A stretch of 64,000 nt of DNA, taken from positions 4,825,210 to 4,889,209 of the forward strand of contig JACAXG010000053.1 of the NCBI GenBank assembly GCA_018881555.1, given 5' to 3'. Positions 33,821-47,170 of this stretch are shown one piece after another. A program made the translations under genes and the position numbers. The notes under the pieces are model-generated. The model was not told the DNA's origin. It saw only the letters and a list, made by a program, of their open reading frames with translations, and did not search any database. The stretch comes from Amblyornis subalaris. Taxonomy: Eukaryota; Chordata; Aves; Passeriformes; Ptilonorhynchidae. The stretch's first letter is position 1. The number at the start of each line of letters is the position of its first letter.

Positions 33821-36574
33821 CTGAGTTGAATTGGATAGCAACAGTAGGAAATTAAAAATACAGAAATATAGTCCCACTGTTGACACAAACAGCCCCAATT
33901 CTCAAGACTGCGTTCGTCCTNGCTCTCTTCTGACTTATGCAGGAATCCAGACAAGCTCTGATCTGTCCTCACTACTCTTTCGCCTGTCTGAAGGCTTGAG
34001 GATGCTACTGCTAAGAAAAGAGTCAGATGTGTACAAAGCAAGTTGCAAAGGCTGGCTGTTTCTGTGAGGAACCAGACATCATCACCTCCACTTCCTATCC
34101 CTACTCCCTCTCTCTCCCTTCCCTCTCTCATTGTTCCTTCAGTAAATACCAAAACAAGAAAGCAAGCCCCCAGGACTCATCCTACAGGCTCTATGTCCCA
34201 CATCTCCCTGTCCCCTCCTCTCCCTAAACCTACAGGGACTCCTGCCACAGTCCCTCTCCTGAGGGGTAGCATCACTGCCNTCCAGCAACTGCAAGTTGAG
34301 CAGCCTAAAGATACTAAAGCTCCTTTCACCCTCCTTCCTAGCTGAGGCTAAGCACAGCTCAGCGAGACACTGGGAACAGGAACCTCGTCATGAGCAGAGA
34401 GATGGCCAGAGAGATGATTTTGAGGGAAGGCTACAGTAACCTCAAGCTTAGAAAAGATGCTTGAACTCCCCTCTTAAGTGGTCATAGAAGCTATTTTCAT
34501 CCTCAGCTGCTGCAGATTTGTTCCTGGGATGGTGGCTGCACCGAGTGGCTGACATAGACCTGAGAATCAATCAAAAGTAATTGAAACAGAAGAGGCTCAG
34601 CAATCAACCTATTAGGNTGCTGGAGCCAGAAAAATGCCACTATGAGGAGCCAGAGAAAGGCAAACTGACTTCTCTTCTGAAAACTTAATGTGAGGAAGAA
34701 GCTCTGGCTGTGCCGTCTTTTCTTGCAAGAAGAATGAAAATCTGTGGAATTCTCTTTCCGTGTATTTTTATCCCATGTAATGGGAAGGGGGAAAAGGAAA
34801 GAAACCATCAAGCCCTTAGCTGTAAAGAAAATGCCATCTCGTTCTCTTTTCCTCATTCCCCTGCTCCGTACGCAATAAAATGATTCTTCGCTCTTGATTG
34901 TTGTCTGCTGTGGCAGCGGCTGGAATGAGCTTTGTTTTTCTTCACTTNGCTGCTCCTCACCAAAGGACTTCTCTGGCTGCAGCAACCTATTAAACTGGTT
35001 GCTGGCTGTCATGGTCTCTTCTGTCAGAGTGGGAGTTGCTGCCAGAGTCCGGTTATTTCCAAATGCCTGCGTGAATCGGCTCCTGCAAAGCCAGACCTCG
35101 GAGCCGTCGACAAGAGCGTGAGCTGAAGTGTTAGGGGGTTGCCAACCTCCACTAATTAACAGCATACACCCCTCCACCATCCCTCACCCAGATTTCACAA
35201 CCTTCTGGCAGGTGCCCCAAGGGGATTTGCAGCAGTGAGCTTAAATATTTCATCTAAATCATTAGAGCAAAAAAGAAAAATTAAATATGATCTTTAAAAA
35301 GGAGGAGGAAATCTTAACCACTTGCATTCTTGATAAGACATGTGCAAAGAGAAAATGTAGGACCAGGGGTTCACATTTGGAAAGGACTGCTGTGCATGCC
35401 AGTGAGCAATACCTTACCAGGCTTCTCAGAGAGCTGAAGTCTGAGGGGCCACCCAGTCCTCTCTGCCACACAGGTATCATTCTGAGCTGAATTACTCTGG
35501 TTGCGGAGGATGTGCTGACTTGACCCTGATACCAGAGACTCTTGTTGACTCTGAATTCTGCACAACACATCCTCGGTTAGATGCAGTTATGAAACACAAT
35601 AACCCCTCTTACTGTCTGGGTGATCCCTCCCCGCACATCGATNTCTAATTACTCCCAAGGGAATGAAAACAAAGTTTCTCGTTTCCTCCTCACCTAGACA
35701 ATACAGCAGGGCAAGGAGCAGGGCGTAGGTTTAATATTAGGATTGAGGCTGGAGTGAGAGCAAACCGGTTGACCAAGTGATTTTGGCTTTGGTTCTGGGG
35801 TGATTGGAGCCCTTGTTCTCACCAAGAAGAGGCTGAGTGCACCATGTTGTACCTGCTCCTGGCAGTCCCCTACTCCAGGGACTTTTCCACAGCTGGGCAG
35901 GCTGTGGAGGGGGCACTCACAACAGTGAGGTTTACTCAGGGCAGTTCCACCAGGGGTTTTATAGAGTCGGAGGGAAATATGTCCTGGGCTCTACAGAGCA
36001 GTTCTCCCAGTTTTATCAGTACTTACAATCTGCTGAGGGTACCACTAAAAATGTCTGGGAAAACTGCGGGTTTGGGGACCTTAGAAATTCACACCTGCAT
36101 CTAGACAGTGCCTGTGCAACAGTATAAACACTGTCCAGATTCTCCATCAACCACAATTTATGTGAGGGATGTGCTCTCCCTGTGGGCTTAAGCAATAACA
36201 CTCCAAACACACCTTCAGAAAGACTATTGCTTTCATGAGAGGTTTTCATGAAATAGAAGGGTGAGGGAAGGGGGTATGAGAAATTAGAGGCTGAAAATNT
36301 GTCCTAACACTGCTAAGAGGAAAAAAAATCAAATTTTTTTCTGCCTAACCCCCTATAGCAGTACTCGATCCAGCATTACCCTCCTCCTAGGGATCAAAGA
36401 CAATGATGCCATGCAGGGGTAATGCTGGAGTAATACAGGAGCTTATAACTGCAGAAGAGCTATGACCTAAAGCAAGCCTCCCCTGCAGATGCTGACTCAT
36501 CAGAAATGTGATGCCCTTCTGCCATCGTCTAAGAACAGCATCTCAAAGAGATGGGGGGTTATTAGAACAGGGTT
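33821..36574. other. Unique non-coding sequence
   Basis: No gene is supported. A pyrimidine-rich tract lies at about 34085-34150. The longest frame in the window besides TAF7 (34503-35180 minus, 225 codons) contains ambiguous residues from N bases, has no domain and no codon or splice support. An AT-rich block at 35235-35300 has homeodomain-type cores. Confidence 0.55.
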
Positions 36575-36660
36575 TGGAGCTGGGACCATCCAGATTCTGA
36601 TGCTGGTTCTGATATGTCCCTCACATGAACCTGGGGAGTAGTTAATAGGACTCCCCATAG
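36575..36660 (+). repeat. Possible ancient MIR-type SINE relic
   Basis: The order of words GGAGCTGGGAC, CAGATTCTGATGCTGGTTCT, then a CTCACATGAACCTGGGGAG-like stretch resembles the MIR/CORE-SINE core (tRNA-derived head, 'gggttct...ctctgccact...tgaccttggg'). Divergence is high and there is no target-site duplication. A profile search would be needed to separate this from chance. Confidence 0.3.
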
Positions 36661-39600
36661 ATGATCAGAGGTTCTTAACATCTGTCACTCAAAACCCCTC
36701 AAATGTACTGTGAGTACTTAAACCCTCCAAAAAAGTGATGTTTAACCCTCTGAAAGCAGGCAGAAAGGAATGAAGGTTAGTATTTGTGATGTGCTTTTCA
36801 GAAGAAAACAGACTGAGTATTACTTTTAGTTCTTCATTACTTTATGCAATAGAAAGTGGGAAGATATAAAAAATGAACAGCAGGATAGGACTGATTATTA
36901 ATATTGGGAGTGTTGTTGGGTCATTTCTGGGTTTTTATGGGTACTTCTATTAAACAAATGGATGGATTATATGCACCATGAAGGAATAATTCTGGACAGG
37001 TGATGTTTTTCTANAAAAGGGACATTCTCAAAGGACATGCAAAGTCCCCTAAACTTTCCAGGATTAGCACTGAGTGACCTAATATCTCCTCCCACCACTG
37101 GTGCCTAACACTTTAGAGAAATTTATGCACAGAATGTGACAACTTGTCATGAAATGCTCAACTTCATCTATCCCATTTTCCTGTAGAGTTCTCTGCATAA
37201 TATATAAACAGAGGGGGGTGGGGGAAATCTCTCTGAAAGCTCCTGCCAACTCACATCTATTTCATTCTTTTCTTTTGAAAAGAAACCTATTCCAGATGGT
37301 TTATCATTAGAACTTGTTTTAATCTCTGACGTTATGAAAAAAAAAACAGGAAAAAAAAAATCTGTACGGTCAGTTTTAGCACAGCCTGGAAATCTTCCTG
37401 AAAATTTTTCACACTGAACCCGGGCCTGTGGATGTTCGTCCACTGCAGGAAGCAGTGGACTGCCCCAGGTCAGTAGAACCAGCCGTGGGATATCGCTGAC
37501 GGGGCAGGATTTGGGCCAGCCTGTGACNGGGCAATCTGTTTTCCTGTCCTCAAAGATCTCACTCTTCCCGGGGCTTGGGCACCCTCTGTACCACATAAGC
37601 AAATACGCTCAGGCCCATGCCAGCAAGGTCGTTCCTGCTGTGACCTGGGCAAGCTGTCCGTGTTTGTGTCGAGGCTCCCATGGCACCCTACAAACAATGC
37701 AGTGAACAGGAGCTGCAGTATCTGCCCCTGAGCTGCACGCCCTCCTGGGTGTCGGGACTGCGGCCGGGCAGCCAGCCAGCACGCTGAGGGATGTTTTAAG
37801 CGAGGCCTCTGAGACAAACCTCTGCTTTCAATAAAGTGCCACAGGATTTTTAATGCCCATGCAGAGCAGGCAGCTGTTACCCAAAGGACATTCTCCACCC
37901 TAAAATTACATGGAAATTATTTGCCTCTGAAGCTATGTTTAGCCTACAGAGATTCAAACATATAATTCTAGGATATCTAGTTATTTGATTAAAATGCTAA
38001 TATAGCCACCTCACTGCTAATGCTGCCAACCAGCCGGACTCCCTAGGGCAGCGCTGTGTGTTTGCTTTTCGTGTCTCTCTCTAAGCCAGAGTCTCACCCT
38101 AAATCNGGGATCGTGATCGCTGCTCTAAGCCCAGGGGTTCCACCCCCCCAGCACGGTGACTCAGAAGAGCAGCCAGCTCAAAGCTGGAGAGGATGCACAG
38201 AGATTTGCCCACTGCTTCATTCCAGACAGTTTCCATCTCCTGCTGGGAGCTGCTGGGCAGCAGCAGCNGTGGCAGGCTCCTGAGGAAGGTGTGCATGCTG
38301 AGGAGGCTCCCCTTCGAGTGAGAAACTGATATTTTTTTTGGTGGAGCAGCTAAATATGTGAATGGGTGCCACGAGCTTTTCCCCAGAACTTTTCTTAATT
38401 GCCTTTTGCTCCCTGTCACTACGAGGACTGGGAATTGTGCCGTCAACATTTTTCCTGTGAAGAACAGCTCCCATTTTATCCAAAATTACCTCTGCCCAAC
38501 TTGATTTAAAATTTCTAGTTTGTCATAGTTAATTATTTCCACTGAAAATCCAGGTGCCAAGATGCTCGAAACCAATACTGAGTATGAAGGAAGTCACTGC
38601 ATATCATTTCAAGCTCCTGCTACGGACAAACATCCCTTCATCCTACACCCTTTTCCCACCTCAGGATCTCAGGAAAGCACTATGCCACAGCAATACTACA
38701 TGATTTTATGATAAATAGACCTAGGTTCCTCTCCTAATGATTCCTGGGGTTTGTCAAAGCTGCTCTTCGTTTTGCTGAGAGGGCACAGAAAGGATGACCA
38801 TCCTGATGGTGCCAGCCCTAAAGACCCAGCCTGACTGCAGGGACTGAGCACGAGGCCAGGGATGCTCTGCACTTCAGTGTCCATGTCTGTGTAAGCTGCC
38901 TCATCACTGGCTCCACAGGAATCAGGATAGAGTCTGAGGGGGTTCTTTTTCAGAAGANCAAGGAGGGGAAGGATGAGTGTACATGCCTGATTAGTTACAG
39001 GCAATTAAACACGTCTAGCTTCCCCTTGCCTCTCATCCCTAACCTCCAGCCACTGGAACAGAAATCCAGAACAGCCATCTCCTGATGCATGATCCCTATA
39101 TCCCTTTGCCTTTATANCATGGTGCCTGCACTCTTTCAGCCCCTGGGCATCAAAACGTTTGCACCCACTGCACACAGGGAAGTGAAATGTGTCAGGCTGT
39201 AAGGAAGGAGACCACCCCTTCCCTGCAGACCGATCCTGCCTCCAACTATAGGGCAACACCCTCTAACTCACTACCCAGAGCTGCCGTTGCTCATCTTGAG
39301 CAAGAGCAGAGGCAGCTTTCAGAGATACAGGGTTGTAAGAAACTTCTGTCACCCTCTGGTTTGCAGGCCCTTGGGTCTCCCTGGCTATTTGTCTCCTTCC
39401 TCNTGTCCTCCCCCAGGGACTGCCCTGTAGCCCCCTAGCACCCTATCATCGCCTCCCTCACGGGGTTTCTGCTGCTGTCGCTAAGATCTCCAACAAAAGT
39501 CTCACCAGGGCTGGGTATCATCCTCACCCACGCTCCCCATCCTGCTTCTTCTGCCACTTCTGCCTCCAGGGAACAGGCTCTAGACTGCTCCTGCCAGCAA

Positions 39601-42095
39601 GGAACACAGCCTCTTGCTGTTTAAGGAAAGAGGTGGGTGGGGAGAGAATCCCTCGAGCTAAGTGGAGAGGCACAATCTGCAGTCAGAACTCCAAAAGCTC
39701 TTCCTCCCCAGTATACTCATCCCTGTCAGGCCACAGCCAAGGCCTTCGTTTTGGAGGGAGCTGGTGAGGCCAGTGCTTATTTCATTACAGCCTGTACCTT
39801 TTCTGAACAGGGTACAGGTACATGGATGGAAAATACAGATGAAAAAAGTCCATAGGATGAGTCTTACTACAGCATGTAACTGTGTTTAAATGTGATCACC
39901 ACCAAAAAAATCATTAAAACTGAACAAATCTTGGCTATAGTGCAGGCAAGAGCAAATTGGGATCAATTTTAATCCAACTTGTGAAGTCTCATAATTTTAC
40001 CAAAGACCTTGTGGTACCCAAAACTCTTTAAAGNCTGTGTTCCAAGATTTGGGTACACAAGAATCTCACCTTGGTCTCTTTTCCAGATATACTTCTTTGT
40101 GCCTTCTTGTCTCCCTCATATAGATTCCTGACTTTGTGAACCTTAATGTTTCAAAAAAATAGATACACCCTCTTCCTCACTAAGATTTTTTACTTCGTGA
40201 CTCAGGGAGCANCTGGACTTCTGATTTTACACTAGTTGGACTTAGCAGCACTATAAGGACAGTGCCTCAAATATGGACAACAGGTAAACGTCCAAAACCC
40301 CTTTTGCTTTCTGACTGACNCAAAAGGCATGTCTAATGTTCTGTCAAAAAACACAGCAAACACAGTTGTGTTCAGACGTGAGAAAATACCAAACTGGAGG
40401 CAGACCTGAGCACACAGAAGAGCTGAGAAGCTGAAAGCATCCTTGCTTTTTCCTAAGGTCTCTCTTCATTCCCAGCACCTCACACCACGACCCAGGTGTA
40501 CCTCATGCAGCCCAAACCTTCTGTCCTGCTCTCCCTGCATGTANTTTAGCAATATGCTGTTACTTTACTCAGAATAAAACTGAGTTTTACTGCAGTTATG
40601 CACTGTCGATCCAAAGCGTCAGCTCACTCTGTTTAACTACAGGCATGGGGAACATTAGGAATTATTTCCATAAAAGGGTACTAGGCTGGTATTTCTTACA
40701 GGGGTCAGAGTAGAGGACNTGGTCTAGATTTGACCAAGACAGAGTTTAAAAGTGGTCTGGATAAATGGAGTTTCACCGTAGAGTAGACAGGGTTAGAGGT
40801 CAGACTTTGCAGAGAAAGAACAAAAGAGTACTGATCCAACTAGGTAATTTCTGCAAAAAGCAGACTTATTTATCAAAAACTGAATTGATCTAGCTTGCAC
40901 AACATTAAAGCCAAAGAATAAATAATAAACAGCACCTCCATTTGTCACATAGTAAAAGGAACAAAAGTGCACAACTGGGAAAATGTAATTTGGAGAAAAG
41001 TCCAATACGGAAAAAAATAAGGCAGAGTTGCACAAGCAAAATAAAACCAACCTGTGATTTATTAGCAACCATTGTGTGCTCTGTGCCATATTTCTTTATT
41101 CAAATAAAGCCCTGTTCAAATTCCTCTGAGGTGACTTTTCAGCAACATTTAGCACATTGCAGGGCAGGGCCTGAGGGTCACGAGTTCAAGAAAGGACTTG
41201 TGTTCCTCTATCCTCCAGCCACCTGATCTGAGCTATAGACATGACTTTCTTCAGCTGTGGTGATGCTGCTGGTGGAAGGGAATAGTCTGCCCTGTGCATT
41301 AGTGTCTCCTGTAAATTATCTTAGGAACGAGACTGATATAGCTGCAGACTGAAGCAGCATTTCAGCTGTCCTAGGCTGGGGAGAAGCTACAGCTGACAAC
41401 AAAAAAATGGAAAGGAGGACGGAAGAGAGAAAAATGTAATTTTGGAGGGCTTGGTATGAAAATTTTGACTGCATTATTTGCACAGGCCAGACAGCAATAA
41501 AGCACAAACATATTGGAATAGCTTATTCTCCTCTGGCTTCGAGCAATGCAGGAAGATCTGCTGTTAGGTCTCCCAAAGCCACTTTTTTCCCCCCCGCCCC
41601 TGTTTTATTATTAACCTCCTACATTTTCTCTGCCTTTAATGGTAAATTGCTTTCCAATCAGCATGGCGTGACAAGGCTAACCAGAGGCAGGCAGAGCCCG
41701 AGCAGTGCAGGGCCCAGTCAGGCACCCACGACTCCTATTCACAGCATTGACACCGCCCTGCTATTTTTCTTACCTCCCCTGACCCTTTGGGATCGGGGGG
41801 CCCTGACCATAATGCTCAAGCAGTGNAAAAACACAAATCCTGCTGGACTTGCAGCTGGGGGAGAAACAACCTCAGGAACTGGGAAAGGAGCTGTCAGCCT
41901 TCATTATTAATATCCAGCTGTTAATATTTAATGTCATAAAACCGCGTCTCCCTCCGCAGCCTAGTCATCAGACATGCAGGGGTCACACCAGCCAAAATCC
42001 TTTAGACAGACAATTCAATGTCCCTGTGCTCTAGCTGCATGCCAGGACTGCTAAAGGTGTTCTAGATGTATTTGAGATGAAATGCTAGAAGCTTT
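36661..42095. other. Unique non-coding sequence with one AT-rich candidate element
   Basis: No gene is supported. At 37890-38035 an AT-rich block with GATTAAAATGCTAATATAG reads like a conserved non-coding element, again from texture only. Two short A runs lie at 37336-37358. Another AT-rich block with ATTATTAATATCC lies at 41900-41945. Remaining frames are short and unrecognised. Confidence 0.5.
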
Positions 42096-42131
42096 AATAA
42101 AGCCTGAGATTAAAAAAAAAAAAAAAAAAAA
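42096..42131 (+). other. AATAAA signal followed by 20-base poly(A)
   Basis: AATAAA at 42096-42101 is followed ten bases later by a run of 20 A bases (42112-42131). That is the spacing of a cleaved, polyadenylated transcript, so this could be the 3' end of a retrocopied RNA. The upstream 250 bases do not translate into a recognisable protein. The bases after the tail (GGGAAATGGG) resemble GGGAAAGGAG at about 41881, a weak candidate duplication. A chance A run after AATAAA is the alternative. Confidence 0.4.
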
Positions 42132-45100
42132 GGGAAATGGGAAAAATAGCGGTCACGTTCCTGCCTTCCCAGCCAGCTCTGCTCGCAGCATTGACCCCTT
42201 CCACGAAGCCAAAGGGCACCTGCAGCTGGAAAAAAATAAACAGGGCTGGCCAAAGCAAGAGCAAGTGTTAGCACAGCGCAGACATCGCCCACCGCTGCGG
42301 CTGCATCTGCAGGGCCAAATCGCTGCTCTGGGCTGGGTGTCCAGTCACACGGGAAAGGGTTGAACATGAGGTAAAGAGAGGGCCAGGATTTAAATCCTTC
42401 AAACTACTAAAGCCAGATGATATTGCATTAGGGAAAAGATCATGCAGTCCACCCCAGCCTGTGTTCCCCAGGCGCTGTGGCACACACTGAGGAGGGCAAG
42501 GCAAAGCACGCCAGGAAATGCTGTTGAGTGTCTGATCTCACAGCAGATGAAGGGAGACGGAGAGAGGGCCTCTATCACGGGGAGCAGGCAAGGGAGGTTT
42601 TAGTGGTTATTTTCAGAGCCTTCATCCTTACAGCTTCACAGAAGGGTCAAACTCCAACGTTGCTAGCAGGCAGTTTCCCTCTCAGCGGGTGCGAGAGTGT
42701 GTCACCTCTGCTGGCACAGAGCCACGGGTCCTGATCCCTGCTGCAGATCCCGGGCTCTCCCTGCTAGCGATTCCGCTTGCACTGCCAACGCTGCCACTAA
42801 AGCTGCCTCGCAGTATTAATTTTTAAAGACTCCTTCCTCCTCCCGGGCATAGATTCCGAGACAGCTCCAGAAGCCCACACATATATACCCGCGCAGCGTA
42901 GCAGCCAAATGCGTCAAACGAGATTTTAAGGGAGAACGGGGGAATAAAAAGCACAGCCAGAATGTTTTGGCATGCGGCGCAAAGAAAAGCGTGGCACCAC
43001 ATGCAACATCTGCTACCCTTTGGCCTCCTCTGCCTCTCCTGTTTCCACCTGTAAGCTCAAGATTGATTTCTTTCNTTTTTTTACAGAGCGATATAGTCAG
43101 AGGGGCTGGAGCACCCCAGGCAATGAAGAAACATAAGTAATGAGAATCCTCCGAATATGTTAGTCTGCATGACATGAAGACAGCTGAGACGGTCCACAAA
43201 GAATTGGTCAAATCCAGCAGAGCTCATTAGCTCTGGCTTGGGGCTACTTCTGCCAGACCTGGGTTAGCAGGAGCTCCCAAGTGTCTCCGAGCTGCGCTCT
43301 GGGCTCCAGGCCGCCACAGCAGCCCAGCGCTGGCCTTTGCTGGCTCTGTGGCTCAATATAGCACAGCCCCTCAGCGAGGTGAAGTGCTGCAGAGCACTGT
43401 GGAGCACCGTGCAGGGATATCCGAGTGACTCTTCAGGAAAAAACCTGGGCGCAGCAGTGTCTGTACTGAGGTGAAGCTGTTAAACCTATCCGGGTTTGAG
43501 CTGNATTTATGCAGTGCCTCTGTCCTCCAGCCCCAATCTGTGTTTTTGGGAACACAGTGCAGAGACACCCCGATAGCCCTGCCTACAAAACCACCTCAGG
43601 TTTGCAGAGATGATTAGTACAGACTCAGCATTCTGGGGACACTCGGGGTCCAGGTCCGTTTTGGTCTGGAAGCAGAGAGCTGCGTCCTCACAGCACAGGG
43701 CCAGAGTCCAGCTCAGTCTGTTATGCACAAGGCCAGTTCCAACTTCCTGCTTCTTATGGATAATCCACAAACCAATTAGGCTGCCTACAGTGAGGTACTG
43801 ACAGCTAGTGGATACTAAAACAGGGTGATTATGACTGCAGTGGTCAAGTGTGACAAGCAGGACAAGGCAAACCTCCCCTCCCAGCGCACTCTGACACAGT
43901 AAGGAAAAAACAGCTATTTACAGATACCATCTCTCTGTCTATGGATAACAGTAACTTCAGACAACTCTTGCAAACTAGGAACTAGTGAACTCCAGCAGTT
44001 AATTATAGTAAATATTTACATAGCGGCAGGGCCCTTCAAATTTAGAAGGAATAGTCAATGCAAGGACATGCCCTTTAACCATCCCATTTTATTACACAAA
44101 TCACCAGGGAGCCCAGCACACTAAGATTTGCAAATGAAGTGTTTGATATTGGCTGAGACATTAAACTACTCACCTTGTGCTATAAAATGCACAGGTACAC
44201 TACATCATTCTTTTTGCAGAAATTTCAAGCCCATTTACTTTAGTTAACTCTTCCTCAGCACTCAGTATTTTGTGTGCTAACAAAGAAACAGTACATAACC
44301 CTGAACAGACCTGGTGCCACCACTCTAGCAGAGTCTAACTTAAAATAAAAATGTTTTCCCCTTTGCTGTTACTAAATTTGGCATCACTTATGTAGATTCT
44401 ATTGATGTGTCTAATCTACTTAACATCCTCAATGTTCTCCTATTAGCTGGTTGCTTGGGAATTTGCCTTACATGAAAGATTCTTCTTCTGTGTCCCATCC
44501 CCTGCTTTCTCCACACATGCACTGGGTAATTAAACCAGGTTCTGTAAGTGGGGTAATATGTTATCATCCAAAATGACTTGGTACTCCGGAGCATTGTAGC
44601 AAATCCTGTAATAGCAAAAGCTGTGGATGCTGGGAGAAGGTGCTGCATGGTTTCCAGACAGAGCACAGTTTTAAAAGGATCATGGTCTGAGTTTGGGAAT
44701 CTGAGTCAGTCACAAGCACCCTCGACTGGCAGGACTCTGATGTGCCTTGGATAGGCTGTAATCTACACCAGGAGCAAGATGAGACACTGGCAACTCTCAG
44801 GAGCCCCCAGCTGTGGCCAGTGGCTGGAGTAACTCCAGAAATGCCTGGAGACAAAGCATGATGAGCTGATCACCTTCAGGAGCTCAGCGTGGAGGAAAGA
44901 GGAAAGGAATGAAACACAAAAATCCCAGAAGACATTTCCTTTTCACCACTAGAAAAAATTGCATCCCGAGATGCACAAATCAAATAGGGGAAGGGATTGA
45001 CCATGGTTGCATTAGGCATAGTTTTAGGTGGTCCATAAAAGAGCTCTTCTTACTGAAATGTTATCCCAGATAGTATTTACTGCTCTATGACTTCCTTTCT

Positions 45101-46959
45101 AGAGGATTTTTGTGTTACCTTGGGGAGGAAAATGCTGAAAGGTATCATAAGTCAAGGTGCAAAAGTGTGCGNTGTAAAATTAGCTGAGAAGAGAGGATGA
45201 AGCGGCCCAAGAAATGGTCAGGTTTAGCCAAGGGACAACGGCTGCAAAATCGGGAACCCAAAGGACTTAATGGGTGGGGGTTTAGCATGCATCAGAAACC
45301 TTCTGCCAGGCTGGCTGATTTATGTGACTGAGAAGGCTCAGATGAACCCTCCCTCCTGAGCTTGCTCATAACATTATAGGGTAGGCTAAGAGGGTTACTC
45401 AACGTTATTACTGCTGTTGCTGTTGTTTATTTATTAATGCATCTGTATCAGAGACCGTGGCTGATCCTGGGAGTCTCGCTGTGCTACGTGCACAGGATGC
45501 AGAGCGAGAAGGAGCAGCCCCTGCCCAAGAGCACTCCAAGTGCTCCCTTTCCCCAGAACCGGAGCAAGCTCCCAAAGCTATCCCAGGAACACAGATCCCC
45601 CTTTCTCCTGCCGTGTTAGCCACTTATTATTTCCCAGCATAAATATGTTTTATAGAGAAATAAAGTCTGCGATTCTGAAAAGGGAGTGCTTTCACACACC
45701 CGCTTCTCATCTATAAAGGCCCATGATTTGGCATCTCAGGTTAAAGTATGAAATTATGACACCAGAATTGACTCTAGAGTTTCTGATGCTTCCTTGGATG
45801 ATTGCTTCTATAACTTATAGAGACAGGGGAGCGTTTGTATTCTACTGAACACATAAATTAATATCCATACATGAAAACGATGTGTAGACAGCAGGACAGG
45901 GGCAGGGATGAGTTTTCTACAGTGTATAACACCAAAGGAGGGCTTGTCAGCAGCAGTTTCTGTTGTATTTGGAGTGTTGTGGTGAGAGCCTGCAAGAGTA
46001 ATGAAGTAAAATAAAAGGGGTTTGTTCTTGACTCATTAAAGCAGCTCAGAAATTTATGGTAGTTTCCATCATCACACCGTTTGGGAGGGAGTCCGATTGA
46101 AAATAAATACACATTTTTATTTTTGCTGGTGGATATAAACCAGATTTTCATATTTTCATGTGTTCTGTATGTTTTACACCATGAGCAGGGCAGGTTATTT
46201 TGTGNCCTAAAAAACAGATGTAAAGGTATTGGAATCTGGTCTTATAATGCATAAGAGATAAGGTTCTCTTGCTCATGCTTGCTAAAAGCTTTATTTTAGC
46301 CTGTCATGGCAGAGACAAAATTATTTGATTTTTCTTCTTCCCTACGTTTCTAACAGTAGCAATATTATATCTATTGAAAAGAAATTGGAGCAAAATAAGA
46401 AACAGGATGCCCCAACCCCTGCACAACCCATGGATCTCAAAGCCTGTTAAATTCATGTCAGCAAAGCCTTAAAAGCAGAGGGGATGCAAACCCCAGCCCT
46501 GCTGAAGTCAATGGAAAGCTCTCAGTGAGGGACAGGAAAGAGGAGNTGGATTTCACCGCTTCCCCCGACTCTGCCTTACATTAGAAACAGCAAAACCAGG
46601 ACGTTTCTGTTTCTCTCACCTCTGACCCAAACCTTTTTAAAAATTAAAATAAAATGTTAGAGATGCAGCATCAAAGGGCTGGAGGCACAAAGGAAACCCG
46701 GGCCTGCTCCTAGCCCTGCGCGCCNGCGAAGCTGTGATGCTGAGGAGCGGAGGCAGCAGGTAAGACATTCCCACCGGCGCTGCCTGCCCGGTGCCGGTGC
46801 CATTGGGAGCAGGAGAGGGGCTGTGTGACACACACCGGTGGCTGCACCAGATGGAGGCTTTGGACTGCACCGCGACGTTCGAGTTCTCCCCAGATCCGAT
46901 GGCAGAGTCGTGTGCCAGTTTGTTAGTCTGGAGAGCTCGGAGCGATCCTGAGAGAAACC
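42132..46959. other. Unique non-coding sequence with a CpG-containing stretch
   Basis: No gene is supported. At 42780-43010 CpGs are more frequent than nearby (CCCGCGCAGCG, GCGTCAAACGAG, GCATGCGGCGC) and a CATATATAC lies at 42878-42890. It is weakly promoter-like, without a matching open frame downstream on either strand. A second CpG-richer patch is at 46690-46950. The rest holds nothing I recognise. Confidence 0.45.
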
Positions 46960-47170
46960 CGTATCCCACATAAATCGTCTGGAGCTGATGGATGGCAGGA
47001 GCCTCAACTATAAAAATCTCAGCCAGAAACATGATAAATAGTTGCATCCTGTTAAAAATAGGCAGCAGAGCAGCAGGCACATGCATTGGCTGAGGAGGAA
47101 TGCCAGTCAATGACTGAACTGCCAAGACATTTTGGCGTTCAGCTTCAGAACAGGCTTTCAGGCTATTCTT
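46960..47170. promoter_or_regulatory. Candidate conserved non-coding element
   Basis: Unique sequence with a MEF2 consensus (TTAAAAATAG, 47052-47061), ACATGATAAATAG and TCAATGACTGAAC. It looks constrained in style (no homopolymers, no repeat) but this cannot be tested without an alignment. The minus-strand 190-codon frame across it contains ambiguous residues and no domain. Confidence 0.22.

Noticed and set aside
34503..35180. 225-codon minus-strand open frame
   Set aside because: No recognisable domain or repeat, contains ambiguous residues from N bases, and has no exon signals. A few frames of this length are expected by chance in 64 kb.
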